64,000 nucleotides of DNA from Bradyrhizobium sp. AZCC 1721 (GCF_036924715.1 NZ_JAZHSB010000001.1:558001-622000), one strand, 5' to 3'; positions 50,309 through 59,699 are shown, counted from the stretch's first letter. The notes: generated from the sequence alone by a model not told the origin. Program-made: numbers and translations.

Positions 50309-50668
50309 ATGGCGCAGGTCAGAGCCAAATGGCTGGCGTTCTATTCCGAACATGTCGAGCCGGTCTCCAAGGAAATATTCTCTCACGTCGAGAAGATGAT
50401 CATCGGGACGTTGATCATATCCGCCGGTGCCCACGTATCGAGCAGCGAGCCGGCGGTCGTCCTGTTCGGCTATCTGCGCCACGGTCTCGTCGGCCGCGGC
50501 GTCATGCTGTTCGGTGTTGTCCTCCTGCTGCTGAACTTCGTTGACGGTCTCTACAAGCTGGCCAAGCTCAACTGGCACGTCGCGTATCAAATCCTGATGA
50601 CGATCCTCTATGTCGCCCTGTCGGTACGGCTCATTCAGCTCATCCTCGCCTTTCGCGGCGGTGAATGA
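50309..50668 (+). CDS. Small multi-pass membrane protein, unknown function
   Basis: 119 residues from ATG 50309 with 'CCAAGGAGA' upstream. About three hydrophobic helices: 'MIIGTLIISAGAHVSS', 'GVMLFGVVLLLLNFVDGLYKLA' and 'ILMTILYVALSVRLIQLILAF'. No family recognised. Convergent with the Cys-rich repeat protein gene. Confidence 0.75.
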   Translation: MAQVRAKWLAFYSEHVEPVSKEIFSHVEKMIIGTLIISAGAHVSSSEPAVVLFGYLRHGLVGRGVMLFGVVLLLLNFVDGLYKLAKLNWHVAYQILMTILYVALSVRLIQLILAFRGGE

Positions 50669-50711
50669 TCGGCGATCCCCTGATCACCCGGGGATCGCCG
50701 AAGGCGCGTGA

Positions 50712-51569
50712 CTATCGTGCCGCGAATTGGGACAAAACGTCCTTGCAGGCCGGCGAAAGCTGGGCGGCATTGGTTGCAAGACACTGCACGATCCGGCCGC
50801 CGCCAGCGGGCACGTCGCCGCAAATCGTGCGCACGTCGGCGCCGCAGGCCGATCGCAGCACGAATAGTTCTTCGCGGGGCCGCATCGGCCGCAGCACGAT
50901 CGCCGTCGGCGCTGCTGCAGCGGCCGGTGCTGGGCCGGCGGCTGCCGGCGCCGCGGCCGCGGGTGCCGCCCCCGCTGTAGCCGCAGCCCCGCCAGTCGCG
51001 GCAGCGACGGCCTTCTCGCAAGCGGCCGAGAGTTTCCCCTTGTTCTTTTCCAGGCATTGCACTGCCGACGCGCCACCGGTCGGCACGCCCGCGCAGACCT
51101 TCGGATAATCGGAGCGGCACGCGCTGCGGATCGCGGAGATCTGGGCGCTGGACGGTTGTCCGGCAGCAGGGGCGGCAGCCTTTGGCTCAGCGGACTTGGC
51201 CGGCGCCGCCGTTGCGGCAGCAGGCGCTGCGGATTTCGGTGCTGCGGTCTCGGCCGGCTTGGCGGGGTCGGCGGGCTTAGCCGCCTCCGCCGGCTTGGCA
51301 GGCGCGGCTGCCGGTGGTTCCACCGCGCGCACGGCGCTCTGGCAGCTCGATGAAAGGCTCGACATGTTCTTCTGCAGGCATTGCAGCGCGGCCTCGCCGC
51401 CCGGCGGCACGCTGGAGCAACGCGCCATGTAGTCCGAACGACACTGCGACTTGATCGCGTCGCGTTGCGCCTGGCTCGGCGCCTGCGCAAGCACGGGTGC
51501 TGCAATTGCGAATGTCGCGGCTGCAAGTAATGGTCCAAGCATTCTCGCGCGCGTCACCGTGTTGATCAT
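50712..51569 (-). CDS. Exported protein with three cysteine-rich repeats
   Basis: 285 residues from ATG 51569 with a signal peptide (TRARMLGPLLAAATFAIAAPVLA). Three repeats of about 45 residues share the pattern 'C..D....C..VP.GG...QCL......LS..C': 'SQCRSDYMARCSSVPPGGE', 'SACRSDYPKVCAGVPTGGA' and 'SACGADVRTICGDVPAGGG', each followed by QCL and a fourth Cys. This matches the Cys-rich repeat known from Golgi GLG1 and many alphaproteobacterial secreted proteins. Between repeats lie long Ala/Pro/Lys linkers. Each repeat can make two disulfides. Function unknown. Confidence 0.82.
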   Translation of the reverse strand: MINTVTRARMLGPLLAAATFAIAAPVLAQAPSQAQRDAIKSQCRSDYMARCSSVPPGGEAALQCLQKNMSSLSSSCQSAVRAVEPPAAAPAKPAEAAKPADPAKPAETAAPKSAAPAAATAAPAKSAEPKAAAPAAGQPSSAQISAIRSACRSDYPKVCAGVPTGGASAVQCLEKNKGKLSAACEKAVAAATGGAAATAGAAPAAAAPAAAGPAPAAAAAPTAIVLRPMRPREELFVLRSACGADVRTICGDVPAGGGRIVQCLATNAAQLSPACKDVLSQFAAR

Positions 51570-51764
51570 TTGAATAAATCCTTTGTCGTCGCCGGAAGCC
51601 GCCGCTCCAACCAAAGTGAAATGTGATTTTCAGAAAAAATCGGGTCGTATCATTTTCGCTTTCCAGTTCCGCCGCAAGCGGATTGTTGCTATTTTCATGG
51701 GATGGCGGAAAGCCGATTTCCGAATAAAGCCTTTTCCAGAACAAGACCGATTGAGGCACCAAAA

Positions 51765-52967
51765 ATGAAGGCTTCGCGTTCGCCTGCACGCTTGAGATCA
51801 CACGACACCGCCGCGCAAAAAGGTGCTGCCGCCTGCCGCGCAGCTTTCGCCGTTGCTGCGATGGGCATCTTAAGTGCCTGCGAACAAAATACTTTTGTCC
51901 CGCCCCCGCCGCCGAAGGTCGAAGTTGCGCCGCCCCTGCAACGGCCTTTCACGCGCTATCTGGAAGCGACCGGCAATACGGCGGCGATCAAGAATGTCGA
52001 TCTGGTCGCGCGCGTGCAGGGCTTTCTGCAATCGATCAACTACACGGACGGCGCCTACGTCAAAGAAGGCACATCCCTGTTCACGATCGAACCGGACACC
52101 TACAAGCTGAAGCTCGAACAGGCGCAGGCCGCGGAATCCGGCGCGCAGGCCTCGGTGCGACAGACCGAGGCGGATTTCAAGCGCCAGCAGGAGTTGGTGC
52201 AGCGGCAGGCCGTTTCCCAGGCCACGCTGGATAATTCCACCGCGGCCCGCGACAATGCGCAGGCGAGCCTGCTGCAGGCCCAGGTCAATACCAAGATCGC
52301 GGCAGTCAACTACGGCTACACCAATGTGGTCGCGCCGTTCGACGGCGTCGTCAGTGCGCATCTCGTCTCCGTCGGCGAACTCGTCGGCGCCTCGTCGCCG
52401 ACGCAACTCGCTACCATCGTGGCGCTCGACCCGATCTATGTGAATTTCAACGTCAACGAACAGGACGTGCTGCGGATCCGCGAGGAAGCGCGCCGGCGCG
52501 GCCTGACGCCCGATGATCTCAGGCAAGTACCGATCGAGGTCGGATTGCAGACCGAGACCGGTTTTCCGCACAAGGGCAAGCTCGACTATGCCGCCACGAC
52601 GCTGAACCAGTCGACCGGCACGCTGCCTGTGCGCGGCGTGCTGCCCAACGCGGACCGCGCGCTGCTGCCGGGATTCTTCGTCCGAATTCGCGTGCCTTTG
52701 GACCAGGTGCAGAACGCGCTGCTCGTGCCCGACGTCGCGCTCGGCAGCGATCAATCCGGACGTTATGTGCTGGTCGTGAACGGCGAAAATGTCGTCGAGC
52801 AGCGCAAGGTGCGCGTCGGACCGCTGGAAGGCGAACTACGCGTCATCGAGGAGGGCCTCAAGCCCGATGACCGCGTGATTACCGCCGGGCTGTTGCGTGC
52901 AATCCCCGGCCAGAAGGTCGATCCGCAAGTGAAAACAGTCGAAGCGCAGCCGGCGTCGGCCAAGTAG
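51765..52967 (+). CDS. RND efflux periplasmic adaptor, lipoprotein
   Basis: 400 residues from ATG 51765 ('TTGAGG' upstream; ATG 51702 would add 21 residues). A lipobox 'GILSAC' about 35 residues in marks a lipoprotein. Then come the lipoyl half-motifs ('VARVQGFLQSINYTDGAYVKEGTSLFTIEPD', 'YTNVVAPFDGVVSAHLVSVGELV'), a coiled coil ('QAAESGAQASVRQTEADFKRQQELVQRQ') and the beta-barrel end. It bridges the RND pump gene 10 bases downstream to an outer-membrane channel encoded elsewhere. Confidence 0.93.
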   Translation: MKASRSPARLRSHDTAAQKGAAACRAAFAVAAMGILSACEQNTFVPPPPPKVEVAPPLQRPFTRYLEATGNTAAIKNVDLVARVQGFLQSINYTDGAYVKEGTSLFTIEPDTYKLKLEQAQAAESGAQASVRQTEADFKRQQELVQRQAVSQATLDNSTAARDNAQASLLQAQVNTKIAAVNYGYTNVVAPFDGVVSAHLVSVGELVGASSPTQLATIVALDPIYVNFNVNEQDVLRIREEARRRGLTPDDLRQVPIEVGLQTETGFPHKGKLDYAATTLNQSTGTLPVRGVLPNADRALLPGFFVRIRVPLDQVQNALLVPDVALGSDQSGRYVLVVNGENVVEQRKVRVGPLEGELRVIEEGLKPDDRVITAGLLRAIPGQKVDPQVKTVEAQPASAK

Positions 52968-52976
52968 GAGCCGGCC

Positions 52977-55900
52977 ATGATTTCAAAATTTTTCATCGAG
53001 CGGCCCGTTCTTTCCAACGTCATCGCGATCCTGATGATCCTGATCGGCGGCGTCTGCCTGTTCCGGCTCGCGGTTGCGCAATATCCCGATGTCGTGCCGC
53101 CCACGGTGCAGGTCACCACCCGCTATCCCGGCGCCAGCGCGAAAACCGTGATCGACACCGTGGCGCTGCCGATCGAGCAACAGGTCAACGGCGTCGAGGA
53201 CATGCTTTACATGCAGTCCTACAGCGGCGCCGATGGCTCCTACTCGCTGACGGTCACCTTCAAAATCGGCACCGACCTCAACTTCGCTCAGGTGCTGGTG
53301 CAGAACCGGGTCTCGAGCGCGCTCTCGCAACTGCCGCAATCGGTGCAGAACCAGGGCGTCATCGTGCAGAAGAGGTCGACGGCGATCCTCTTGTTCGTGA
53401 CGCTGACATCGCCGAAAGCGACCTATGACAGCCTGTTCCTGAGCAATTACGCCACCATCAACATTCGCGACGAGCTGTCGCGCCTACCCGGCGTCGGCAA
53501 TGTCACCGTGTTCGGGGCCGGCCAGTATTCGATGCGGGTCTGGCTCGATCCGAACAAGCTGCAGGCGCGCAACCTGATGCCGCAGGACGTGATTTCGGCG
53601 ATCCAGCAGCAGAGCCAGCAGGTCACCGCAGGCCAGGTCGGGGCGCCGCCGGCGCCTGCAGGGCAGGCGTTTCAATATACGCTGAATGTCAGCGGGCGGC
53701 TCGACGACGTCAGCGAGTTCGAGAACGTGATCGTCAAGACCGGCAACAGCGGCGACGTCACCCGTGTGCGCGATGTCGGTTGGGTGGAACTCGGTGCCCA
53801 GACCTACAGCCAGATGTTCTCGCTCAACAACAAACCGGCCACCGGCATCGGCGTGTTCCAGTCGCCGGGCGCCAACGCGCTCGAGGTCGAGCAGGCGGTT
53901 CAGAGAAAAATGGCGGAGTTGGCGAAGGGATTCCCACAGGACATCAAGTACGACACGCCGTTCGACACCACCAAATTCGTCTCCGAATCGATCAACGAGG
54001 TCTACAAGACACTTATTGAGGCCGGCTTGCTTGTGCTCGTCGTGATCCTGATCTTCCTGCAGGACTGGCGCGCGATGCTGGTGCCGGCGACAACGGTGCC
54101 GGTGACGATCATCGGCGCGTTCGCGGCGATGGCGGCGCTCGGCTTCACCGTCAACATCTCGACGCTGTTTGCGATCGTGCTCGCGATCGGCATCGTGGTG
54201 GATGACGCCATCGTCGTTGTCGAAGGCGCAGCCCATAATATCGAGAAGGGAATGTCCGGCCATGACGCCGCGATCAGCGCGATGGACGCGCTGTTCGCGC
54301 CGATCATCGGCATCACGCTGGTGCTGGTCTCGGTGTTTTTGCCCTCGGCATTCCTGCCGGGCTTGACCGGGCGGATGTACGCGCAATTCGCGCTGGTCAT
54401 TGCCGCCACCGCGCTGCTCAGCGCCATCAACGCGGCGACGCTGAAGCCGACGCAATGCGCCCTATGGCTGCGCCGGCCTGCGCCGCCGGAACAGCGCAAC
54501 TTCTTTTACCGGGGCTTCAACGCGGTCTATAACCGTCTGGAGGCCTGGTATGGCCGGGTGATCAGCCGTCTGGTCGCGCACAGCAATGTATCCGTCATCT
54601 GCGCGCTGATCCTGATCGCGATCGGCGGCTACGGCCTGTCGCGGGTGCCGACCGGCTTCATCCCGATCGAGGACCAAGGCTATCTGCTGGTGGCGGTGCA
54701 ATTGCCGGATGGCGCGGCGCTCGACCGCACTCAGCGTGTACTCACCCGCGTCAGCGACATCACCAGTAAAACCGCGGGCGTCGAGCAGGTGATCACGATC
54801 GCGGGCATTTCCGCGCTCGACAATTCCTCCAGCCTCGCCAATGCCGGCGTGGCCTATCTGATCCTCAAAGAGTGGAGTGCGCGCGGCGAGGGCGAGGATC
54901 TGCGGTCGCTGTTCGTCGGCCTGAACGAAAGACTGTCTGTCATCGAGGAGGCGCGGATCCTAGTGGTCCCGCCGCCGCCGATCCAGGGAATCGGCAATGC
55001 CGCCGGCTTTGCGATGCAGGTGCAGCTCCGCGACGGCAATTCCGACTTCAGCAAGCTGCAGGCAATCACGGGCGCGATGGTTTCCAATGCGGCGTCGCAA
55101 AGCGCGCTGCAGCGGGTCAGCTCGCCGTTCCGCTCGACGGTGCCGCAGTTCGACGTCGAGGTGGATAGGGTCAAGGCCCAGACCATGCATGTCACGACCG
55201 ACCAGGTCTTCTCGACATTGTCATCCTACATGGGGTCGAGCTACGTCAACCAGTTCAACAAGTTCGGCCGCACCTTCCAGGTCTATGCGCAAGGAGACGC
55301 GCAATTTCGCCTGACGCCGCGCGACATCGAAAGGCTGACGGTGCGCAACAGCCAGGGCGACATGATCCCGCTCGGCGCGGTGGCGAAGATCACGCCGGCG
55401 GTCGGGCCGTCGCTGATCAGCCTGTATAATCTCTATCCATCGGCCACCATCATCGGGCTGCCGGCCACGGGCTACAGCTCCGGCCAGTCGATGAATCTGA
55501 TGGAAGAGATCGCCGCCAAGACGCTGCCGCCGGGCACCGGCTTCGAGTGGACGGCGATGTCGTACCAGGAGAAGGTCGTCGGCGGCCAGATCTACTGGGC
55601 GTTTGGTCTCGCCCTGCTGCTGGTGTATCTCGTGCTGGCCGGACAATATGAGAGCTGGTACGCGCCGATCTCGGTCATTCTCGCGGTACCGCTATCACTG
55701 CTCGGGCCGATGCTGGTGCTGAGCGGGCTGAGGATCGAGAACAACCTCTACACCCAGATCGGCATTATCCTGTTGATCGCGCTGTCGGCCAAGAACGCCA
55801 TCCTGATTGTCGAGGTGGCGCTCGAGCTCCACGTGCGCGACTGCAAGCCGCTGTTGGAATCCGCCGTCGAGGCAGCGCGGGCCCGTTTCCGTCCGATCCT

Positions 55901-56144
55901 GATGACGTCGTTCGCCTTCATCCTCGGCGTCGTGCCCTTGGTGCTCGCCACCGGCGCCGGCGCCAATGCGCGGAAGTCGATCGGCATCACCGTGTTCTCG
56001 GGCATGCTGGCGTCAACCTGCCTGGCCGTGCTGTTCGTGCCGACGTTCTTCGTCGTGATCCAGCGGTTCGAGAACTGGCTGAAGGAGCGGAAGGTAAAGA
56101 AGGCGGGGATGAAAGCGGCGCCGCAAGCGCCGGCGGCGCATTAG
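52977..56144 (+). CDS. RND multidrug efflux pump, HAE1 (AcrB/MexB) family
   Basis: 1055 residues, full length for AcrB-type inner-membrane pumps: twelve helices and two large periplasmic loops. The start 'MISKFFIERPVLSNVIAI' is classical. Proton-relay residues are seen: two adjacent Asp in 'GIVVDDAIVVVEGA' near residue 408 and the Lys in 'ALSAKNAILIVEVALE' near 938. It expels hydrophobic or amphiphilic compounds with proton antiport. The operon is adaptor then pump; no TolC-type gene and no local TetR regulator are in view. Confidence 0.96.
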   Translation: MISKFFIERPVLSNVIAILMILIGGVCLFRLAVAQYPDVVPPTVQVTTRYPGASAKTVIDTVALPIEQQVNGVEDMLYMQSYSGADGSYSLTVTFKIGTDLNFAQVLVQNRVSSALSQLPQSVQNQGVIVQKRSTAILLFVTLTSPKATYDSLFLSNYATINIRDELSRLPGVGNVTVFGAGQYSMRVWLDPNKLQARNLMPQDVISAIQQQSQQVTAGQVGAPPAPAGQAFQYTLNVSGRLDDVSEFENVIVKTGNSGDVTRVRDVGWVELGAQTYSQMFSLNNKPATGIGVFQSPGANALEVEQAVQRKMAELAKGFPQDIKYDTPFDTTKFVSESINEVYKTLIEAGLLVLVVILIFLQDWRAMLVPATTVPVTIIGAFAAMAALGFTVNISTLFAIVLAIGIVVDDAIVVVEGAAHNIEKGMSGHDAAISAMDALFAPIIGITLVLVSVFLPSAFLPGLTGRMYAQFALVIAATALLSAINAATLKPTQCALWLRRPAPPEQRNFFYRGFNAVYNRLEAWYGRVISRLVAHSNVSVICALILIAIGGYGLSRVPTGFIPIEDQGYLLVAVQLPDGAALDRTQRVLTRVSDITSKTAGVEQVITIAGISALDNSSSLANAGVAYLILKEWSARGEGEDLRSLFVGLNERLSVIEEARILVVPPPPIQGIGNAAGFAMQVQLRDGNSDFSKLQAITGAMVSNAASQSALQRVSSPFRSTVPQFDVEVDRVKAQTMHVTTDQVFSTLSSYMGSSYVNQFNKFGRTFQVYAQGDAQFRLTPRDIERLTVRNSQGDMIPLGAVAKITPAVGPSLISLYNLYPSATIIGLPATGYSSGQSMNLMEEIAAKTLPPGTGFEWTAMSYQEKVVGGQIYWAFGLALLLVYLVLAGQYESWYAPISVILAVPLSLLGPMLVLSGLRIENNLYTQIGIILLIALSAKNAILIVEVALELHVRDCKPLLESAVEAARARFRPILMTSFAFILGVVPLVLATGAGANARKSIGITVFSGMLASTCLAVLFVPTFFVVIQRFENWLKERKVKKAGMKAAPQAPAAH

Positions 56145-56157
56145 GCAACAATTTATC

Positions 56158-56286
56158 CGTCGTCCCTGCGAACGCAGGGACCCATAACCACAGGTTTTCA
56201 TGGTGGCGAGCTGGAGCTCCAGCTCGTCGCCAAACTCGATGCGGTGGCCATGGGTCCCGGCTCGCGCTTCGCTTGGCCGGGACGAC
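56158..56286. repeat. Family A intergenic palindromic repeat
   Basis: Left arm 'cgtcgtccctgcgaacg', right arm of the 'cccggctcgcgc...gccgggacgac' kind; it lies between convergent genes. Confidence 0.85.
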
Positions 56287-56300
56287 GGCTGATAGAGAGT

Positions 56301-57302
56301 CTACACCTTCACCATGCGCTTGCCGCGGTTCTCGCCGGCGAGCAGGCCGATCAGCGCCTTCGGCGTGTTCTCGATTCCGTCGATCACGTCCTCCTGCACC
56401 TTCAATTTGCCGGAGGCGACCCAGGATTGCAGATCGGCAAGCGCCGCGGCGCTCTGGTCCATATAATCCATCACGATGAAGCCCTGCATGACGAGGCGCT
56501 TCACCACGATCAGGCCGGGCACGCCGCGCGGACCGTGGGCCGACGGCACGCCGTCATATTGCGAAATCGCGCCGCAGCAGGCGATGCGGCCGCGGTTGTT
56601 CATCAGTGAAAGGCAGGCTTCGAGAATTTCGCCGCCGACATTGTCGAAATAGACGTCGATGCCCTTCGGCGCGGCTGATCGCAGCGCCTTGAAGGTGGCG
56701 CCGTCCTTGTAATCGACCGCGGCGTCAAAGCCGAGTTCGGACGTGAGCCACTGACACTTGTCCTTGCCGCCGGCAATGCCGATGACGTTGCAGCCCTTGA
56801 TCTTGGCGATTTGTCCGACGATCGATCCGACGGAGCCGGCGGCAGCCGACACGACGACGGTCTCACCTTGCTTCGGCTTGCCGACATGCAGGAGACCAAA
56901 ATAGGCAGTGAGGCCGGCGATGCCGTAGACGCTGAGCAGATGCGTCATCGGCTCCATCTTCGGCATCTTGTTCAGATGCTTTGCCGGCACGGCGGCATAA
57001 TCCTGCCAGCCGGTATCGCCGAATACGATATCGCCCGGCGCGAGGCTTGAAGCCTTGGAGGCGACGACCTCCGCGATGCTGCCACCGGCCATCACGGTAT
57101 TGGCCTCGACGGCGGCGCGATAGGTGGCGCCGTGCATCCACGCGCGGTTGGCGGCATCAAGCGAAATATAGCGCGTCCGCACCAGCGCCTCGCCATCTTT
57201 CGGCTCGGGCACCGTGCCCTGGACCATCTTGAAATGCTCCGGCCCGAGCTTGCCGGTCGGTTTCTCGACCAGCAGGATCTGACGATTGACGGTATCGCTC
57301 AT
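56301..57302 (-). CDS. NADP-dependent medium-chain reductase (CurA/prostaglandin reductase-like)
   Basis: 333 residues from ATG 57302 with 'GGGAGAAA' upstream. Zinc-free MDR fold: 'RQILLVEKPTGKLGPEHFKMV', NADP site 'VVSAAAGSVGSIVGQIAKIKGCNVIGIAGG', and 'IDVYFDNVGGEILEACLSLMNNRGRIACCGAISQY'. Enzymes of this group reduce alpha,beta-unsaturated ketones and aldehydes. It follows the Mur-ligase gene on the same strand after 82 bases; a functional link is not evident. Confidence 0.92.
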   Translation of the reverse strand: MSDTVNRQILLVEKPTGKLGPEHFKMVQGTVPEPKDGEALVRTRYISLDAANRAWMHGATYRAAVEANTVMAGGSIAEVVASKASSLAPGDIVFGDTGWQDYAAVPAKHLNKMPKMEPMTHLLSVYGIAGLTAYFGLLHVGKPKQGETVVVSAAAGSVGSIVGQIAKIKGCNVIGIAGGKDKCQWLTSELGFDAAVDYKDGATFKALRSAAPKGIDVYFDNVGGEILEACLSLMNNRGRIACCGAISQYDGVPSAHGPRGVPGLIVVKRLVMQGFIVMDYMDQSAAALADLQSWVASGKLKVQEDVIDGIENTPKALIGLLAGENRGKRMVKV

Positions 57303-57384
57303 GGTGTTTCTCCCTCGGTGTCGCATTCTGGCGCTTTCCGATGCCGCGGAAAGGTCGCTCGACTGCACGGATTGTGCGCCACGT

Positions 57385-58701
57385 TCAGAAAAAATCCAAA
57401 TCCTCCGCGCGGCCGCCCTTTGCGACGGTTGCGTATTCGATCGCCAGGAATAGTCCACCCGCCACATACACTCTGCGCTTTTGTTCCAGAGCCATCTCCT
57501 GCGAGAGCCTCACGGCATCCGCGATTGTCGCCGCGACATGAAGGGTTGCTTCGGAATTGCCAAGCCGCGCGGCGGCCGCGATGGCCTGCGGGTCCGCGCC
57601 CTTGTGGTGCGCCGCCGTGCAGATGATCGTATCGAACGACGGCGCCAGTGCGCCGACGATCTCGTCGGCCTTCTTGTCGCGCGAGGCGCCAGTGACGAGA
57701 ATCCAATCGTCGCGGCCGTGAATCGACATGAGGCTCGCCAGCGATTGCCGGATGCCGTCCGGCGTATGGCCGACGTCGATCACCGTGAGCGGGTCTTGCT
57801 CGATGACCTCCAGGCGGCTGGGCCAGCGGACATTGCGCAGGCCCGAACGGATGGCCGCTTCGATCCGTTCGGGAGCCTTGCGCGGCTGCTCGCGTTGCAG
57901 CCAGAGCAGGAACAAGGTCATCGCGATGGCGGCGTTGTTGAACTGAAACGCGCCGGGCAGGCCCAGCTCGATGTGACGAAAATCATGATAGCCGAACTGG
58001 AAATCGAAATGCTGCCCCGACGCGGATTGGGCCTCGTTGTCGACACTGATCTCGTCACGGACGAACAGTGGGCTGCAGCCGCGCCAGCGATGATACTCGA
58101 CGAGATGTCGCCGCAGGTCGCGGCAGTTTTCACCATAGATAATCGTGCCGCCGGCGGCGCAGGCGTCGCTCTTGTCGGAGGCGATCAGTTCAAGCGAGTT
58201 GCCGAGCAGATCGACATGCTCGAAATCGACCGAGGTAACGCAAGTCTCGCGCGCGCCGATCAGGCGGACCGGATCATAGCGGCCGCCGATGCCGGCCTCG
58301 AACACCGCGAAATCGCATTCGCTCTTCTGGAAGTGCAAGCAGGCGAGCGCAAACAGCGCTTCGAAAGTACCGAATTGTTCACCGCGACGGCTCGAGACGT
58401 CGGCGACCACCGCCTCTACCTTACGCTTCAGAAGGGCGAGCGCGTCGTCGTCGATTTCGATGTTGTCGACCTGGATCCGCTCGTTGAAACGAAACAGATG
58501 CGGGGAAGTGAAGAGGCCGGTTCGGAGGCCGTAGTCGCGGCCAATGCTGGCAGCCATCGCCGCCGTGCTGCCCTTGCCGTTCGAGCCGGTCACCACGACC
58601 GAGACGCGCTGCAGCCACGCGCGATCGATTCTGAGCTCATTCAACAGCTCGCCCATGCGCGCGAGGCAGACGCCGTCGCCATATTTCGGCAGGTCGAACA
58701 C
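57385..58701 (-). CDS. Mur-ligase superfamily protein, FolC (folylpolyglutamate synthase)-like
   Basis: 438 residues. P-loop 'VVVTGSNGKGSTAAMAASI' with GSNGKGS at 39-45, 'LFTSPHLFRFNERIQVDN', 'FEALFALACLHFQKSECDFAVFEAGIGGRYDPVRL' and 'TSVDFEHVDLLGNSLELIASDK' follow FolC order. The C-terminal half has 'WPSRLEVIEQDPLTVIDVGHTPDGIRQSLASL'. These enzymes add an amino acid to a carboxylate through an acyl phosphate. Start is GTG, sharing its first G with the TAG stop of the ATP-grasp gene (TAGTG), so translation is coupled. A true folC is expected elsewhere; with its partner this one probably makes a different amide. Confidence 0.85.
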   Translation of the reverse strand: MFDLPKYGDGVCLARMGELLNELRIDRAWLQRVSVVVTGSNGKGSTAAMAASIGRDYGLRTGLFTSPHLFRFNERIQVDNIEIDDDALALLKRKVEAVVADVSSRRGEQFGTFEALFALACLHFQKSECDFAVFEAGIGGRYDPVRLIGARETCVTSVDFEHVDLLGNSLELIASDKSDACAAGGTIIYGENCRDLRRHLVEYHRWRGCSPLFVRDEISVDNEAQSASGQHFDFQFGYHDFRHIELGLPGAFQFNNAAIAMTLFLLWLQREQPRKAPERIEAAIRSGLRNVRWPSRLEVIEQDPLTVIDVGHTPDGIRQSLASLMSIHGRDDWILVTGASRDKKADEIVGALAPSFDTIICTAAHHKGADPQAIAAAARLGNSEATLHVAATIADAVRLSQEMALEQKRRVYVAGGLFLAIEYATVAKGGRAEDLDFF

Positions 58702-59699
58702 TACAGCAATCCCATCGTCGAGAAGGTGTGATGCCAGATCTTCAGGATTAGGTCGCCGCGGTCGGAGACCTCCAGCAGCCGGATCGCCGGATTGGAGTTG
58801 ACCTCGATGACTTGCATGGAATCCGGTTGGCCACCGATATCTACGAACATGTCGATGGCCGCTACGCGTAGTCCGATCGCGCGCGCAGCCTGCCGCGCCA
58901 GCATGATGGCCTGTTCGGACGGTGCATCCGCCAGCACCATCGTGCCGCCAGCACTGAGATTCATCCGCCCGGGGATCTCGCGCCGTTCGCCATTTGCCGG
59001 CACAGTGTCGAGTGACGGGTCGTGATCGGGCAGCGAAGCCGGCGAAAGGCCGCGGGCCCGCAAAGCGTCATTATGGGCCGTCAGCAGTTCGCGGAACGTA
59101 CGCACGCCATCGCCCGAGATGAACGGCGGGCGTTTTCGCGCGCAGTAGAGCGCGTCATCGTCGAGCAGGAAAACGCGATACTCGGTGCCATCGACGATCG
59201 GCTGGATCAGAACGGCGTCATAATACTTCATTACCGCATCGAGATAGCGAACGAGCGCGGCTTCGCCGTGAACAGCTTGCGCGAAATCGCCGCGCGCTCC
59301 AGTGAGCGGCTTGACGAAGGCCGATCCACCCAATGCTTTGAAGCAGGCAATCGCGTCGCTGCGTTCATGGCCCGCCGGGCGATGCGCGCGGTGGCGATCG
59401 TGCAGGAAGAAATACTCGCCGCCGAGCGCGGGCACGCCGGCGTCTCGCAGAATCCTGCTGGCAAAGAACTTGTCCAACGCCAGCGTCGAAGCCGTCGCAT
59501 TGTTCTGCGGATACCAGGAGCATCGGCCGGCGCCGAAATGAAGCAGCCTGTCGCGCGAGGCGATGCTGAAGATCAATCCCGAGCCGCCGTCGAGGTCGCG
59601 AAATGTCAGCCCGAATTCGGCAGCAGCAAACTCTGCATAAACCGCCTGGTCCGGATAGAAGCCCGGTTTTCCCTTTCGAAACTCAGTTGGGCTTCGCAT
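58701..59699 (-). CDS. ATP-grasp ligase with cyanophycin-synthetase/GshF-type signatures
   Basis: 332 residues. The ATP-grasp core runs from about 75 to 305: 'GSAFVKPLTGARGDFAQAV' (K130), 'VLIQPIVDGTEYRVFLLDDDALYCARKRP' and 'PPFISGDGVRTFRELLTAHN' at 191-210, 'MNLSAGGTMVL' at 246-256, and the metal-site 'QVIEVNSNPAI' near 296-306. The P..(I/V).GDG..T..EL....N and NLS.GGT blocks are those of the ATP-grasp parts of cyanophycin synthetase and bifunctional glutathione synthase. The N-terminal 70 residues are unlike either. It is coupled to the Mur ligase, the same two activities found fused in cyanophycin synthetase. Confidence 0.85.
   Translation of the reverse strand: MRSPTEFRKGKPGFYPDQAVYAEFAAAEFGLTFRDLDGGSGLIFSIASRDRLLHFGAGRCSWYPQNNATASTLALDKFFASRILRDAGVPALGGEYFFLHDRHRAHRPAGHERSDAIACFKALGGSAFVKPLTGARGDFAQAVHGEAALVRYLDAVMKYYDAVLIQPIVDGTEYRVFLLDDDALYCARKRPPFISGDGVRTFRELLTAHNDALRARGLSPASLPDHDPSLDTVPANGERREIPGRMNLSAGGTMVLADAPSEQAIMLARQAARAIGLRVAAIDMFVDIGGQPDSMQVIEVNSNPAIRLLEVSDRGDLILKIWHHTFSTMGLL

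Noticed and set aside
53484..54455. Minus-strand open frame of 323 codons inside the RND pump gene
   Set aside because: Arg/His/Asp-rich shadow of a well-supported gene on the other strand.
57481..58731. Long plus-strand open frame of 416 codons
   Set aside because: It is antisense to the Mur-ligase gene, has the Arg/Ala-rich composition of a high-GC shadow frame and no family signature; the minus-strand protein has clear motifs.
57385..59699. Calling the pair cyanophycin synthetase outright
   Set aside because: The Mur part is FolC-like, not MurE-like, the N-terminal domain of cyanophycin synthetase is missing, and no cyanophycinase gene is near.
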